A DNA stretch of 64,000 nt, from positions 1,831,989 to 1,895,988 of the forward strand of contig CM042085.1 of NCBI GenBank assembly GCA_023512835.1. Reading direction: 5' to 3'. Within the stretch, counting starts at the first letter, position 1; the number at the start of each line of letters is the position of its first letter. Source of the stretch: Taxillus chinensis. Its lineage: Eukaryota; Streptophyta; Magnoliopsida; Santalales; Loranthaceae. The notes beneath the pieces were generated by a model, which had not been told where the DNA came from, did no database searches, and worked only from the letters and a program-made list of their open reading frames with translations. This document shows, piece by piece, positions 40,848 through 52,272 of the stretch. Made by a program: the position numbers and the translations under genes.

Positions 40848-41608
40848 ATAGTATCGATAAAAATTTTCTTACCAATTATCTGGTTCATATAATTCATTCG
40901 ATTAAAATTTAATTATTTTTTAGAACAAGTTTAATAAATTTTTATTTTATTCTTTATTCTACTAAAACTATTTTTAACATGGCAGAAAATTTTATTACTT
41001 TAAAATTTTTATAAAATACTCTTTATCTTTATTCTATTATTTATTTTTAGTATTAAAATATCAAATTTTAAAAAGGATAAAAATTTAAAAACTATTTTAA
41101 AGAACAACTAAAGCCGAATTAATTCTTTATTTTTCTAAAATACAAATAGAAATAAATGATTATAGGACTACAAAATGATAATCATAATATAATCTTTTAA
41201 TTCCAATATTTTTAGCAGGTCCACCAATGCAATTTTCCTAATTCATGGCTAATTAATCGTTTTAAAAGCTTTTCTTAAAAGACCAAAAGCCTGACAATCC
41301 TAGCTTTCAAGTTTCAAAATATTGTAAATGTCGAAGTTTTCTCATTAATTTAAATTAAACAATATTGATTCAGGGGCCGTGAACGCTTTATTTCTATTTA
41401 ACTTAACATATTAACTTGTTTTCTTCGCTATTGATAACTTGAACATTTTTTATATTCATTAACAAATTTAAATATTTTTTAAAATAATATTTGACAATTA
41501 ACATAAAATAAAATAATTTAAATATTATAATAAAATTCAGTTCATGCTATTAAAATCTACTAACATTTTTTATTTTACAACCAAACTCCAAATATTGGAA
41601 ATGAAAAG
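39497..41608. other. Intergenic, ECA upstream
   Basis: Holds the probable ECA promoter. There is (GT)n at about 39690-39724, (AT)n at about 39878-39932 and again near 40528-40548 and 40811-40845. A GC-richer patch at about 39990-40200 may be an untranslated first exon or CpG-rich promoter. No supportable coding gene. Confidence 0.45.
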
Positions 41609-42437
41609 AGCATCTATTATAGTTCTTAAAAGATTTAATTATTTAAAATAATCAAAAGTAAAAGTGAAAAGTGATTATAAGGATATCTATTATACGAGCA
41701 TCTTTTACTTTCCAGGCTATTTATTTAAACTATTACTTGATTAATATATTTTTCATATTTATTTATTCTTAAAATGAAAAAGTAAAAGTGAAAAGAACAA
41801 ATATAAATGTAAATATGATGAAAATATATATAATATTTTAATAAATATAAAATAAATAGTATTGAATTAAATTTAAATAGTTGTTATTTATTTTATTAAA
41901 TTAGTTCTTAACATTAATAAATAAAATAGTTATTACCAAAACATTTTAAGCTGAAGTTTGAATTTAATTTTTAATTGGATCGGATCGAAAAGCAACTTTA
42001 ACTCCAATGTTAATATCGAATTCATATTAAATATATATTCAAATTAAAACCCTAATTCCTTGAATAGAATTGAGTCGGTCAAATATTGCAAATTCAAAGC
42101 TAACCTCATATCTCCTCGGTTTTTATTAAAAATAATTCTAAATCATTGGATTAACATAACATAGTATTTTTACCGTTTTATTATTTAACGTAAATTGAAA
42201 AAAAACTGCTGAACTAATTTTCAAATAAAAATAAATTTATCAAAATAAAACCTAAAAGAGCAAATATGTTGCTATGTAAGTTTGATATAATCAAACTTTT
42301 TATATAATTTAGAAAAATATATACAAAATTATCAAAAACTTATTCATATTAAGTTCCTTAAAATAAAAAATATATATATTTATATATTAATTATCTCTAA
42401 AATAAATATAAAATGCTAAAATTACTATGGATGCTCA
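41609..42437. mobile_element. Possible Harbinger-like MITE, uncertain
   Basis: Starts GAGCATCTATTATAG and ends ACTATGGATGCTC, which share inverted GAGCATC tips as in the element at 12297. The interior is AT-rich and non-coding. The flanks do not show a TTA duplication, so the boundary call is weak, and a second GAGCATC tip near 41697 could mean nesting. Confidence 0.3.
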
Positions 42438-42629
42438 AAAACTCATAAATTTATCAAACAAATAAACTTAAATTTTACTCATACGAGTAAATTATTGTAA
42501 GCAAATTAACGAAACTCATCTATTTAACATAATTATTTGAAATAGAAGTTAGAGAAATAAAACTAGGCATTACAATCATTGAAAATAGTAAATGGATAGA
42601 ATTAGTCGTTAAAAAATGAAATCGATGGT

Positions 42630-42699
<70 letters not shown>

Positions 42700-43188
42700 T
42701 GAATTGTGTGATAAAAGTTCATTAAAATTTATGTGTTATGTTTTCATTTATGTTATAAAATTTATGTATTACATGTGCTTTACTATTTCTAATTATCATG
42801 TTTATCTTACCTTTCATTAATTTACTATTACAGACGATTCAAGTTCACCTCTTTTACAGTGTTTTTTTTACAACCATAGGTAGAATGAAAACTAGCTAGA
42901 ATAAGAGAGTCAACATACAACTATAAATAAATTTATGTAAATTAGGAATTATGTCAACTCGTGTGTATTGTGTAGTGTAATGAATGAGTTCAATACACTT
43001 AATCACTAAATTTATAAATTTGAATATATTAAATTTTATTTTGATATAATAATGAATGATTTAAGATTTAAGCCTGATAAATTTATGATAACACACACCC
43101 GAATGAATGAAAAGTTCCGAAATTGGGGCATGGCACTACGTCTCAATAGTTGGAAAATGAATGCAAAGAATTATTAAATTTCTATTCA
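42438..43188. other. AT-rich intergenic DNA
   Basis: No gene. A compound microsatellite (AT)n followed by (AG)n lies at about 42632-42695. Confidence 0.55.
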
Positions 43189-43196
43189 ACAACAAC

Positions 43197-43254
<58 letters not shown>

Positions 43255-43280
43255 TTCTATTATTATTATTATTATTATTA
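43189..43280. repeat. (AAT)n and (ATT)n inverted microsatellite pair
   Basis: About 60 bases of AAC then AAT repeats run to 43252; after a few bases an ATT repeat fills 43258-43280. The two runs are reverse complements and could fold into a stem of over 20 bp. Confidence 0.85.
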
Positions 43281-43601
43281 AAAGAACTTGCCCAATTCGG
43301 CTGCGGCTGAATATATCTGCACACTACCAATTAATTATACATATAATACATTGCAATTCCATGCATTTGTACATATAATACCCCCCCAAAAGCCCACTAA
43401 CCACCACCCTCAACTCTTATCTTTTCTTGCGATCCAAGCCTGCTTTGAAGTCAAAATTAATTATATCATCTCGAAGCCCGGCATCACAAAACTGACGTGA
43501 GTGTGTGTGTGTGCGTGCGTATATATATACATATATATCCGACGCAATTGACGTTCCTAATCTACTACAGCGAAGGGGAGAAGAGAGGCACGAGAGAAAC
43601 A

Positions 43602-44060
43602 ATGAGCTCGGTGTGCCTATCTAGCTGCGTCAAAGACGCCCGAGTCCCCGTCCGAGCCACGTATCTGAACCTGTACAAGTGGCCCGAGTCCGACGCCGAG
43701 TTCGTTAAGTCCGTGGGGTCCAGAACTCTTGTCGGCGGCGCTGGCCAGGGGCAGAGCCCGAGGGTGGTGGACAGCATCTCATGCCGCCAGATATACCTGC
43801 GGAGCTACACCTTCTCGCGGAAAGAGACAGTGCCGGAGAGGACGAGGAAGTGCCTGGACCGGGTCAAGGAGAGGGTCGCCATCAGGAGGAAGATGGGCCG
43901 CGAAGGCGGCGGCGACGTGGGTGGCGGTCATCGGAAGAGACGGAGGGGGGTGAGCAGGGTGAAGGAGATGTCGTGCGCAGCTCTTTTCGCAATCTTCCGC
44001 CGGCTGCTATCGTGCGCTGCCACCGTGGATGTGGTTGAAGACCACGTACGGCAGCAGTGA
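43602..44060 (+). CDS. Small plant protein of unknown function
   Basis: GC-rich single-exon frame of 152 residues in AT-rich surroundings, a good sign of a real gene. I start at 43602 (MSSVCLSSCVKDARVPVR) because upstream in-frame codons translate (GT)n and (TA)n microsatellite. The region RATYLNLYKWPESDAEFVKS and later RQIYLRSYTFSRKETVPERT look conserved; from memory, short uncharacterised Arabidopsis proteins (perhaps At1g15010 and At2g01300) have a similar core. The middle is basic (RKMGREGGG...HRKRRRG), which could act in nuclear targeting or nucleic acid contact. No signal peptide is visible; the FAIFRRLLSCAATV segment near the C-terminus is weakly hydrophobic. No function can be assigned. 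Confidence 0.75.
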   Translation: MSSVCLSSCVKDARVPVRATYLNLYKWPESDAEFVKSVGSRTLVGGAGQGQSPRVVDSISCRQIYLRSYTFSRKETVPERTRKCLDRVKERVAIRRKMGREGGGDVGGGHRKRRRGVSRVKEMSCAALFAIFRRLLSCAATVDVVEDHVRQQ

Positions 44061-45385
44061 CCAGTAACCGTAAGTGTATAAATAAAGCACCTATATATAT
44101 ATATATATATATATATAAACTTAACGTGCCATATTTGTTGTTTTATGGTCTTTCAGATATTTATATATATACATATTGGGAGAGAATAGTAAGAATAATT
44201 CATTATTTAGCAAACGATGCGTACTACTGTAGTCCAGTTTAAGCCTTTTTCGTTAAGAAAAAACACATATTCACTGAACATTCTACAAAATAGAATTATT
44301 TGGTGAAAAAAAAACACATATTTTTTTCACTACAAAATGCACCTAACAGGAAAAGCAAAGACGATGAATCACACTCACTATGGCGCGCGCGGATACGATA
44401 CTTCACATCCACCAAATATTTCATCAACGATCATATGCATGGGAGATACACACATTGGAAAACAGGTTATAATAAAAAAAGGAAGATTTAATTAAATCTG
44501 CCCAAGAGTAGATAATAATTAAATCATCCGGAAGTTGTCCGATTATTTGAGGAGAATTTCATTACATCCATATTACCCACATAAACACACTACCTAAATT
44601 TACATCATAATATATAACAAAAATGTTTGTTTTATTGCTAACAATATCATGCTGACAAGCATGCACTATTCTCATTAATTATTAGCTTTAGCAGGCCTAT
44701 GAGCAATCACTATATTGCTCATAAAAAGTGATCATTCGTGATAGGCTGATAGCATTGATGCGCCGGGGTATAGTCGTATAAAATAGAACCCACCTTGGAA
44801 ATGCGGTGGGTGTGGATTATATTTTTCTCCACTTTCATTCACGGGCACGCGTAAAGGGCTCACAAGTCACACCTATAGCATTAATCATATGTTCTCCACC
44901 TCCACTAATCTTGATCCTTACCCTAATTAATATTAATTAATTAGTTAGTTAGGTCGAGACAGTCTCATCTGCCACTTTCTTATTACTCGTGTACGTTTTC
45001 ATTATTTTTTTGTTACGTGAGTCGTGTCTTGGACTATAGAAGAGCTAACCCAGTTAACACTTGTTGATTATTTGAGGGATTCCTACGTTAAGAGAGGTTG
45101 ATCCCACTAAAAGAAGGGACATATATTGTTGACATATTGGCATATATGGTCGATCAGAAGAAGAAAAAAGAACTGTTAGTACGTATATCCAATTCAGGGT
45201 AATTATATTGCATGTGGCCTTCTCCCCTGGATGTGAGCCAACCAACCAGCGAAGTGAATCTACGTGACATTAGACAGATGTAGTGTAGACCATATATCTA
45301 CAATGGGACTCTGCGAAGTGAATCTACAGTGGGACACCGCAATTACACTGAACAAGTAAATTGTGATGGTTAAAAACAACTCGTG

Positions 45386-45421
<36 letters not shown>

Positions 45422-48400
45422 AATCTATATATGCAGTACTCAAATGAAAGTTGCAAGTAATATTACTTAAAAATAAAACTCGTACGCTTCAAATTATTTA
45501 AATCAACCAGCTAATAGTATAATAATTATATAACACGTACGTGGGAACCCACATAATTAGTTTCTCTCTAATTAGTATGTTACTACTATGTATTTATATA
45601 ATTAACTTAGAAAACCGATACCAACAAAAAAATGGAACGTCCATTCTATCATGTATGAATGTCATTAGTGACTGCGGACGAAAAGCAATCATATATTATA
45701 TTATAGGTATGCATAGCAACTTTGCGCATACTGTTTTACAAGCATGCCTGGGACGGGACGGGACGGGAGGGGAGGGGAGGGGAGAAAACAAAATCATAGC
45801 AAGCACCCAACGCACTTCCGTGTTGGCCACTGCTCTGGTCTCTGGAGACTCGACTCATCAAACCCATCAACGGTCATCATCATGCCCTTTGTGGCCAATT
45901 TTTATCATGCGATCCTCATCCTCCATCCATCACCCTTGGAATAACATCATTTTACGCAATTATTAAGTCTCATCGAATAAAATTGGCAAATAGATGCCAC
46001 CGCCTCGTAAAGTGTTGTGGTACCCCACTTCAACTTACGCTGGCCATAATGTTTGTTGGTCACCCAGCTGCTCCAACATGGGATTGGGCATTTGGGCCGG
46101 ACTCATGAAGGACAATTTTGTAATTTTTCCATGTAACCCTTACACCTCTTTTCGTAAGCATTCGTGTGGTGCCTGTTGTGCATGTATCTGACTATCTGTT
46201 TGTGTGGGAGAGAGACAGAGAACAGAGAGAGAGAGAGAGACCGACAGAGAGAGAGAGAACAGCATGCGAGAGAGAAAGAATGCCTATGTAGTCTAGAGGA
46301 GACTATATAAAGAAGAGAGACTAGCTATGCCTATGTACAGTAGTAGTAGTCTAGAGAATTATATCAGAAATATCAAACATTTAACGCCCAATTATTGTTT
46401 GGTAAACCATTTTCGATTTTTTACTTAAATTTAAAAAATTCGAGTTACACGATACTATAATATAATTATATTTTAAAAACACATGAGCGTTTAATTATTT
46501 TTAAATATTATTTTTTATTTTAAAATTTAAATTTAATTTGAACAAAAAAATAAATAAATAAATTTAATTATTATATTTTTTAAAAATGCTCTTAGAAAAA
46601 CACATTTTCTTTTCAGAATTCAATATAAACTCGAAAATCTTAAAGTCCCTTGTCAAAGTAACCTTATAATTACGCTCTACCCAAAAGACTCTAATGTGTG
46701 ACTAGTACCTGCGGGACAAAATGCAAATGTTTACATTACATATGACTATGAGCATGGCAAAATCATAGCACGCACTTCGGGGTGGCAGCTGTCACGATCA
46801 TTGTGCTTTCTGTTAGAATCCTTAATCATATGGTGATACAGAAACCACTCCAAATAGAGCATCATTTGTGGACTATGAATATTCATTTTTCAACCAAAAT
46901 TAGGAAACAGAAATGTTCCTTAAGGGTGATTTTTTTTAAATATATCAGAGTATGATGTGCCTTACGGGTGATTTTAGTAACGCATCACGAGTCTCGTTGA
47001 GTTTTCTCAGTTTAGTTTTTTTCTTTTCCCTTTCTACATACATGTATGCAACACATCTGGACGGACACGGTATCCACATTCCGCAAGGAGGCAATAGCAA
47101 ATGTGAACACGAGACCTGTCATGATGGTTTAGAGCCTAAATGGGTTTACTAATAACAAAGAAAACCGAGATTCAAATTTCAAAATCCACATTCTAAATAG
47201 TCAAAATCCATGACACCATGTAAATGGGAATAAAAGCTAAATAAACATAACCTTAATCGTACGTACGCGCACAGTTGTCTAAGTTACAACCGTAAGGAGG
47301 CTATACAGCGTATAACTCAAATTACACCAGCATACAGCCCGCCCCAGCCACTACAAATACAACATACGCACCCCAAATAGTAAATACACGATTTTTTATG
47401 AAAATTAAAATTTAAAAAAAAAAAAAAAAGAAGAGACAAGTAAGGACATGAACTCCCATTAATTAAAAAACGACAAACCCATAACAGAATTAGAGCTCCG
47501 AACATCTTTTTATGATGCTATCTTCGATAAAACACCAACTCTCCGCCTATAAACCCCCTTCCGAACACTGAGACAAAACAAATCCTACGCTCAGTCCTGA
47601 GCTTACTTAAGGGATCCGCCCAGAAGATAGACCTGGAACAAATATTTGACATTTTTCGGTAACGATGCCAAAAAACCTAAAGATAAACGACTAATGAAAC
47701 CTTTAAAAAAATTCACAACCATAGTCCATAAAATAGCTAAGCTTCTCATTGGATGAGAGAGGGACGGGAAGGGGATGGAAGCTCATCTAAATGACAGAAG
47801 AAAAAAACACTTACTATTAAATTACTATTTATCCTTCACCGTGATTGTATTTCAACTTAAATAGTAACCTCAAAGCATATTCAAAAGATAACAAATATAC
47901 TAAAATAAATCTTACTAATTAAGGCTAAGTACTAGATTTTCAACAGCACCAACGGGATTTATATCAATCAACTACAACCAAATTACTATTAAGTTAGGTT
48001 TCTACCATCGTACCATGTCACATCTGAAAGCATCATAGGCTTCATGAGAGTGTGCACACAGAATTCATCAAGTAAAGAAATACATCTATACACCATATAG
48101 GTAGGAGATTAGCCATATTCCACCATCAGCCAAAAAGTCACTAAAAATGAGGGGAAATCAAGAATTCTATCCAACCAACCAATACAATATAAGTTGCAAA
48201 TCCTCTTAAAAGGTGTTCCTTGGTTATTTATGTTATACAAATGACAAACACTCCGCCTTATAACAATGACGCGAATTCTGAATTGTTCCCAAGGTGCAAA
48301 TTTACTGCATTGAACTAAAATGCAAAATCAGTAGATGCACACTAATCATTAAGGCTATTTTGAACATATATCATGGCTTCATTTTGGAAACATTTTCCAT

Positions 48401-48589
48401 CATTTGGTATGACTATGTGCGAGAGGAGTCATGCAAGCCAATAAGAGACTGCATTGCCCACATTGGGTTTGCCATAATAACCTCAATCAAAGAATCTGAC
48501 AATAATATGAAGCAGAAAAAACCATTTTTAAAAAGAAAATTTTAAAAACAATGGAAAGTAAAGGAGCCAAAAAAAATATAAAAAATAAT
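44061..48589. other. Long intergenic stretch
   Basis: Four and a half kilobases without a supportable gene. Contents seen: (AT)n near 44095-44118 and 45388-45411, a G-rich tract at 45750-45784, a GA-rich tract at about 46206-46260, and an A-run near 47415. Short frames here have no recognisable domain. Part of 47.9-48.6 kb may belong to the duplicated block that follows, but I could not align it. Confidence 0.45.
45750..45784 (+). repeat. G-rich tract, potential G-quadruplex
   Basis: Three GGGAC units followed by GGGAGGGGAGGGGAGG, so at least six runs of three or more G within 35 bases. It lies in intergenic DNA about 1.7 kb after the unknown small gene. Confidence 0.8.
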
Positions 48590-48850
48590 AATACATAGCA
48601 TCGGGATCTAAAAATAATTGTGAACGAACATCATGACTGAGAAAACCAATAGAAGGAGAATGAAAGTCCTCAAACCCATCATGGCAATTCTACTCAAACA
48701 ACTTACTGTATCAGCGACAGAAAGCAAATTCTCTTCTTAAAAAACACAAGAAATATCTCTCCCCGCCATTTTCAGAAGTTAATGTTTCCCTTTCAAACTC
48801 TTCATCCCAACGAACAATCTCCGTAGCCTCTGCTTGAGACGACAGGGCTG
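48590..48850 (-). pseudogene. Remnant of the CAND7-like gene 3' end
   Basis: Degenerate copy of the last codons and 3' flank of the CAND7-like gene at 50947. At 48757-48845 the phrases ATCTCTCCCC, TTTCAGAAGTTA and TCTTCATCCC line up with 50909-50990. Translated on the minus strand it gives AEATEIVRWDEEFE, beside EEAAELALRDEEFEL of the intact gene. The 3' flank match extends back to about 48590 (compare about 50790). It is cut off at about 48850, where PAH-derived sequence begins. Confidence 0.7.
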
Positions 48851-49285
48851 CTGTGAGGATAATTAGGTTTGAGAGAAGTATTATTTGATTTCGCTGAAGA
48901 AGAATACTGCAGAGAATGTGCAGCAGCTGTGCACATCTCAGTTTTATTTGGGATCAGACTATGGAAACAATATTACATCATACCATTGAAGATGCCAGAA
49001 ATTATGAATGGGTTGGGCACATCAACATGTAATGTTGTTTCAGGTGGAGGTCTGGAAAGAAAAGAAAAAGATGTCTACTTCTCTCAGAATATGAAGGAAA
49101 GGCATCCTACTCGCATAGTAATGCAGAAAGAGCATCTTTTATGATTAAAAAGAAAGAGATCTTTAACAGCTATTTGGAACAGTCACCTATCAAAATTGAC
49201 AATGATGTGTCTAGTGTCTACTAATCTCAAGAGATCAAGGAAAGGCATCCTACTTGCATAGTAATTTAGAAAGGACATCTTCTAT

Positions 49286-49477
49286 TAGGGATGACAATTT
49301 TGGTTCAACTCGATCGGATTTTACCTGACCCAGCAAGGCAATCGGGTGGTTATGGGTTTTACTCGACCTGTCCCATCCCAACCACCGGGGAGGGTAGAGT
49401 TGGGTTTTAATCTTGCATCCTCGGGATAGGTTCAAGTCACTTATTGTTCAGTCCTAATCCGACCCATTGCCATCCTA
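49286..49477. mobile_element. Short non-autonomous hAT element
   Basis: A 192-bp element starting TAGGGATGACAAT; the reverse complement of its end is TAGGATGGCAAT, a near-perfect terminal inverted repeat with one indel. It is flanked by a perfect 8-bp target duplication TCTTCTAT (49278-49285 and 49478-49485), the hallmark of hAT transposons. It sits inside the decayed PAH copy, interrupting a segment also present uninterrupted near 49130, so it came after that duplication. No transposase coding sequence. Confidence 0.88.
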
Positions 49478-49693
49478 TCTTCTATGATTAAAAGGAAATA
49501 GATCCTTAACATCTAATTGAATCAATTTCATGTTGAAATTGACAATGTGTCAATATTTTTACCCAAAAAAAATATCCATGGAGAACAGATCAACAAAATA
49601 TATCAGGAGTGATTTATCTATTGGTAATAATCCAGAATGACTAACACAATAGCTTGGCATAACACAAGTAGTAGATGGCACATAAAGTAAGAC

Positions 49694-50000
49694 AAAACTC
49701 TCATTAATGAGTAGATGGCATCTCCAAATAGGAGAGGGTCAAAATAGTATAACTTTGAGCTTCTCAACCCATGGTCTACAGACCTGCCATTTTAGAGAAA
49801 TATTCTTGAACCTGAGAGTAAACCACAATGTCACCAATCGCCAATGACATACAACAAGAAAGTAATATAAAACTCTCATTAATGAGAAGATGGCATCTCC
49901 AAATAGGAGAGAGTCAAAATGGTACAACTTTGAGCTTCACAACCCATGGTCTACAGACCTGACATTTTAGAGAAATTATTCTTGAACTTGAGAGTAAACC
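49694..50000 (+). repeat. 175-bp tandem duplication within the PAH relic
   Basis: AAAACTCTCATTAATGAG begins at both 49694 and 49869, and the following about 130 bases match closely (GATGGCATCTCCAAATAGGA, then CCATGGTCTACAGACCTG). Each copy contains the remnant of the PAH exon 2 end. Confidence 0.85.
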
Positions 50001-50365
50001 AGTGTGTTTCACATTCCCTCTTTCGTTCATATTTTTCATTGGCTACGTAGATGACTTTCAACATGTTCGCATTTAATTGTACATCAAATAAACACATAAT
50101 AAAACTACAAAGAAGTTGGTCGTATGATGGGACAATAACAAGGTAAGTCTTCCTATGAAGTTGGTCAAAATTCATTCCTGAATATAAAACTACAATTGCA
50201 ACTTGTCTAATACAGCTGAATTGATGACCCTTCTACAGAATTTTTTCCTATTCTGCATAATACAGTTGCTTCATTATTATTACTATTACTATTATTTAAA
50301 TTCTATTCAATGAATGCCCGAAGGGTTTGAAATTTCTCTAGATGGGAACAAACATCAAGGGCTCC

Positions 50366-50946
50366 AAGAGAAAGAGGACATATAGAAGTCATCAAATAAA
50401 GAATTACATTTGCGGTACACAATCCAACCATATGCATTTGGAGAAGGCCCTGATGGCAACTAAAAAAGTAAAAAAGTAAGATCAGTTACATGATTATGTT
50501 TTGAGTCCATTAAGCAATTCAAATCTTAAAATGACAGCAAACCCCACCTTAATCCCGAGTGTTTAGAATTTGCTACATCGAAAGAACAGTATATTGTCAA
50601 GAGCATATATTCGGGAGCTAAGAATGCTAAATCCATAACAAATAACTGTCTAGAACTTTTTTTTTAAATGTGATTGAACGTTATACCAACAATTCATTAA
50701 AAGGAGGATAACAGGACAAACTCGTGTATTTTTTAAAAAACAAATTACAACATACAAAAATTGTTCCTCATAATTAGCAAAAATCTTATTAGAAAGACAT
50801 AAGGATAAAACAGAGGGCGCTCACACCCGTCATGGCACATCTACTGATAAGGACAATGTTACGGTAAAGGAAGCAAATTATGTTTGATAAAAAAAATACC
50901 AGTAAAATCTCTCCCCGGCCAGTTTCAGAGGTTATATTTTCGGTCT
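50366..50946. other. CAND7-like gene 3' flank
   Basis: About 580 bases with no gene. The right part is the 3' UTR of the CAND7-like gene and has a diverged copy at 48.6-48.84 kb. Confidence 0.5.
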
Positions 50947-52272
50947 TCATAGCTCAAATTCTTCATCCCGAAGGGCCAATTCTGCCGCCTCTTCTTCCTC
51001 GTCATCGATAGCAAAGTATTCATTCCTCTCAACCGGCCTGAACATATAAAACATCACCAAGTAGAAGGCAAGACTCACACACTCCTCAGCAGCATTACTG
51101 ACCCACTGATACTTGTACGCAGCGATTGTCCTCAGCGCAAACACAACAATCCTAGTAAAATACAAGTACCCAATAACACAGATATAGAACTTCCTAAAAA
51201 GCTGCAGCTTGGCCAAATTCCTGGCAGCCTTCCCGTCCGTCTTGGAGTTCTCCCTCAGCGACCTAATGGACCACACGATGGGGAAAATGATGGCACAACA
51301 ACACACAATGTCGACCAACAGGAACACCTGGTTCCAGGTAACCCAGTCTTTGATAAACGGCCCGGTCTCGCCGATGACGATGGAGGCGATGTTGGCGAGG
51401 ACCTGGAGGGGGATCACAATCATCAGGACCTTCTTCTCCCTCTCCTGCAAAAAGGGTTTCAGGAACGACCAACCGGTCCCGATCAAGACAATGACGGTGA
51501 AGAGCAGCACAACCCGGAGGAACTGGAAAAGGTAGAACAGGACATCCCACCCGTGTGGGGTCCCGGTGGTCTTGACGTAGTGCTTGTCCTCGGCGGCGAA
51601 GATGAGGTTGAGGGCCTTGACGAGGAGGAGGCCGGCCATGAGGGCGTGGATGCGGTGGACGGAGAGCTTGTTGGCGAGGCAGGTGTAGATCCAGAAGCCG
51701 AAAAGGAAGAAATAGAGGACGGAGAAGAAGAAGAAGAGGGAAGGGAGCTGGGTCTGTCCGGCGGAGAGGAAGTCCTTGACGCCGCCATGGTCGACGTTGT
51801 AGACCTCGGTGCGGACGGCCATGCTGACGGTGGTGTCGGGGGCGCAGTTGGCGAAAAAGAGGCTGTACTCATTGGGGGAGGTGACCGGGTAGGATCCATT
51901 GTAGAAGGCGGCAGGCGGGGGGGAGAGGTCCCGGAAGGTAAAGAGGAGGGTAACGTAGAGGGAGTCGAGGACACAGAAGTTAGGGTTTTGCTGCATCTGG
52001 TACAGGATCTGGAGGAGGGACTCCTCCGACATGAGGAAGAAGCCGAGCCGGGAAGGGTCCGGGTGGGCGCGGGTGGAGGTAACCGACACGGAGGAGACGG
52101 TGATGGAGACGTGACCCGTCTGCGTGAACCCGAACTTCTCGAACAGGATCATCGGCCGGGTGTCGGCGTCGATCCGGAGGTTTTTGATCTCCGCTGCGGA
52201 GAGGCCGGCAAGGAGGAGGAGCAGGAAAGATAGGAGGCGGAGGCGGATATGGAGGACGGTCGCGCTGGCCAT
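50947..52272 (-). CDS. CAND7: CAND7-like seven-transmembrane protein (GPR107/GOST family)
   Basis: Intronless gene of 441 codons for a lung-seven-transmembrane/GOST-type membrane protein. Animal relatives GPR107 and GPR108 are in the Golgi and trafficking route; plant CAND6/7 were proposed as candidate G-protein-coupled receptors. A signal peptide occupies about residues 1-27 (LLSFLLLLLAGLSAAE). A lumenal domain of about 150 residues follows, with N-glycosylation site NGS. Seven hydrophobic spans then run from PSLFFFFSVLYFFLFGFWIY to CVSLAFYLVMFYMF. The cytosolic tail is short and acidic (AIDDEEEEAAELALRDEEFEL). Its 3' end has a degenerate duplicate 2.2 kb downstream. Signalling role is not evident from sequence; trafficking is equally likely. 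Confidence 0.92.
   Translation of the reverse strand: MASATVLHIRLRLLSFLLLLLAGLSAAEIKNLRIDADTRPMILFEKFGFTQTGHVSITVSSVSVTSTRAHPDPSRLGFFLMSEESLLQILYQMQQNPNFCVLDSLYVTLLFTFRDLSPPPAAFYNGSYPVTSPNEYSLFFANCAPDTTVSMAVRTEVYNVDHGGVKDFLSAGQTQLPSLFFFFSVLYFFLFGFWIYTCLANKLSVHRIHALMAGLLLVKALNLIFAAEDKHYVKTTGTPHGWDVLFYLFQFLRVVLLFTVIVLIGTGWSFLKPFLQEREKKVLMIVIPLQVLANIASIVIGETGPFIKDWVTWNQVFLLVDIVCCCAIIFPIVWSIRSLRENSKTDGKAARNLAKLQLFRKFYICVIGYLYFTRIVVFALRTIAAYKYQWVSNAAEECVSLAFYLVMFYMFRPVERNEYFAIDDEEEEAAELALRDEEFEL

Larger units (their letters stand above)
48890..50365 (+). pseudogene. Decayed PAH (lipin) gene copy
   Basis: Series of short segments matching the intact PAH gene to the right, same strand. Matches: 48900-48955 with 61493-61550; 49014-49135 with 61628-61785; 49140-49200 with 61788-61850; 49600-49670 with about 62090-62160; 49705-49800 with 62900-63000; 50105-50160 with 63125-63165. 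The last still spells GATGGGACAATAACAAGGTAAG where the active gene has its DVDGT catalytic codons and donor (quoted here only as a landmark). A piece at 50264-50360 matches intron 1 and the start of exon 2 (62320-62420), so intron DNA was copied and order is partly scrambled. There are stops and frameshifts throughout. It arose by DNA duplication, not by retroposition. Confidence 0.8.

Noticed and set aside
48869..49144. 91-codon frame as a real gene
   Set aside because: It translates in part a decayed PAH segment in a shifted frame.
51553..52233. Frames opposite and beside the CAND7-like gene
   Set aside because: Composition artefacts (E/G/V-rich or S/P-rich) of a GC-rich coding region.
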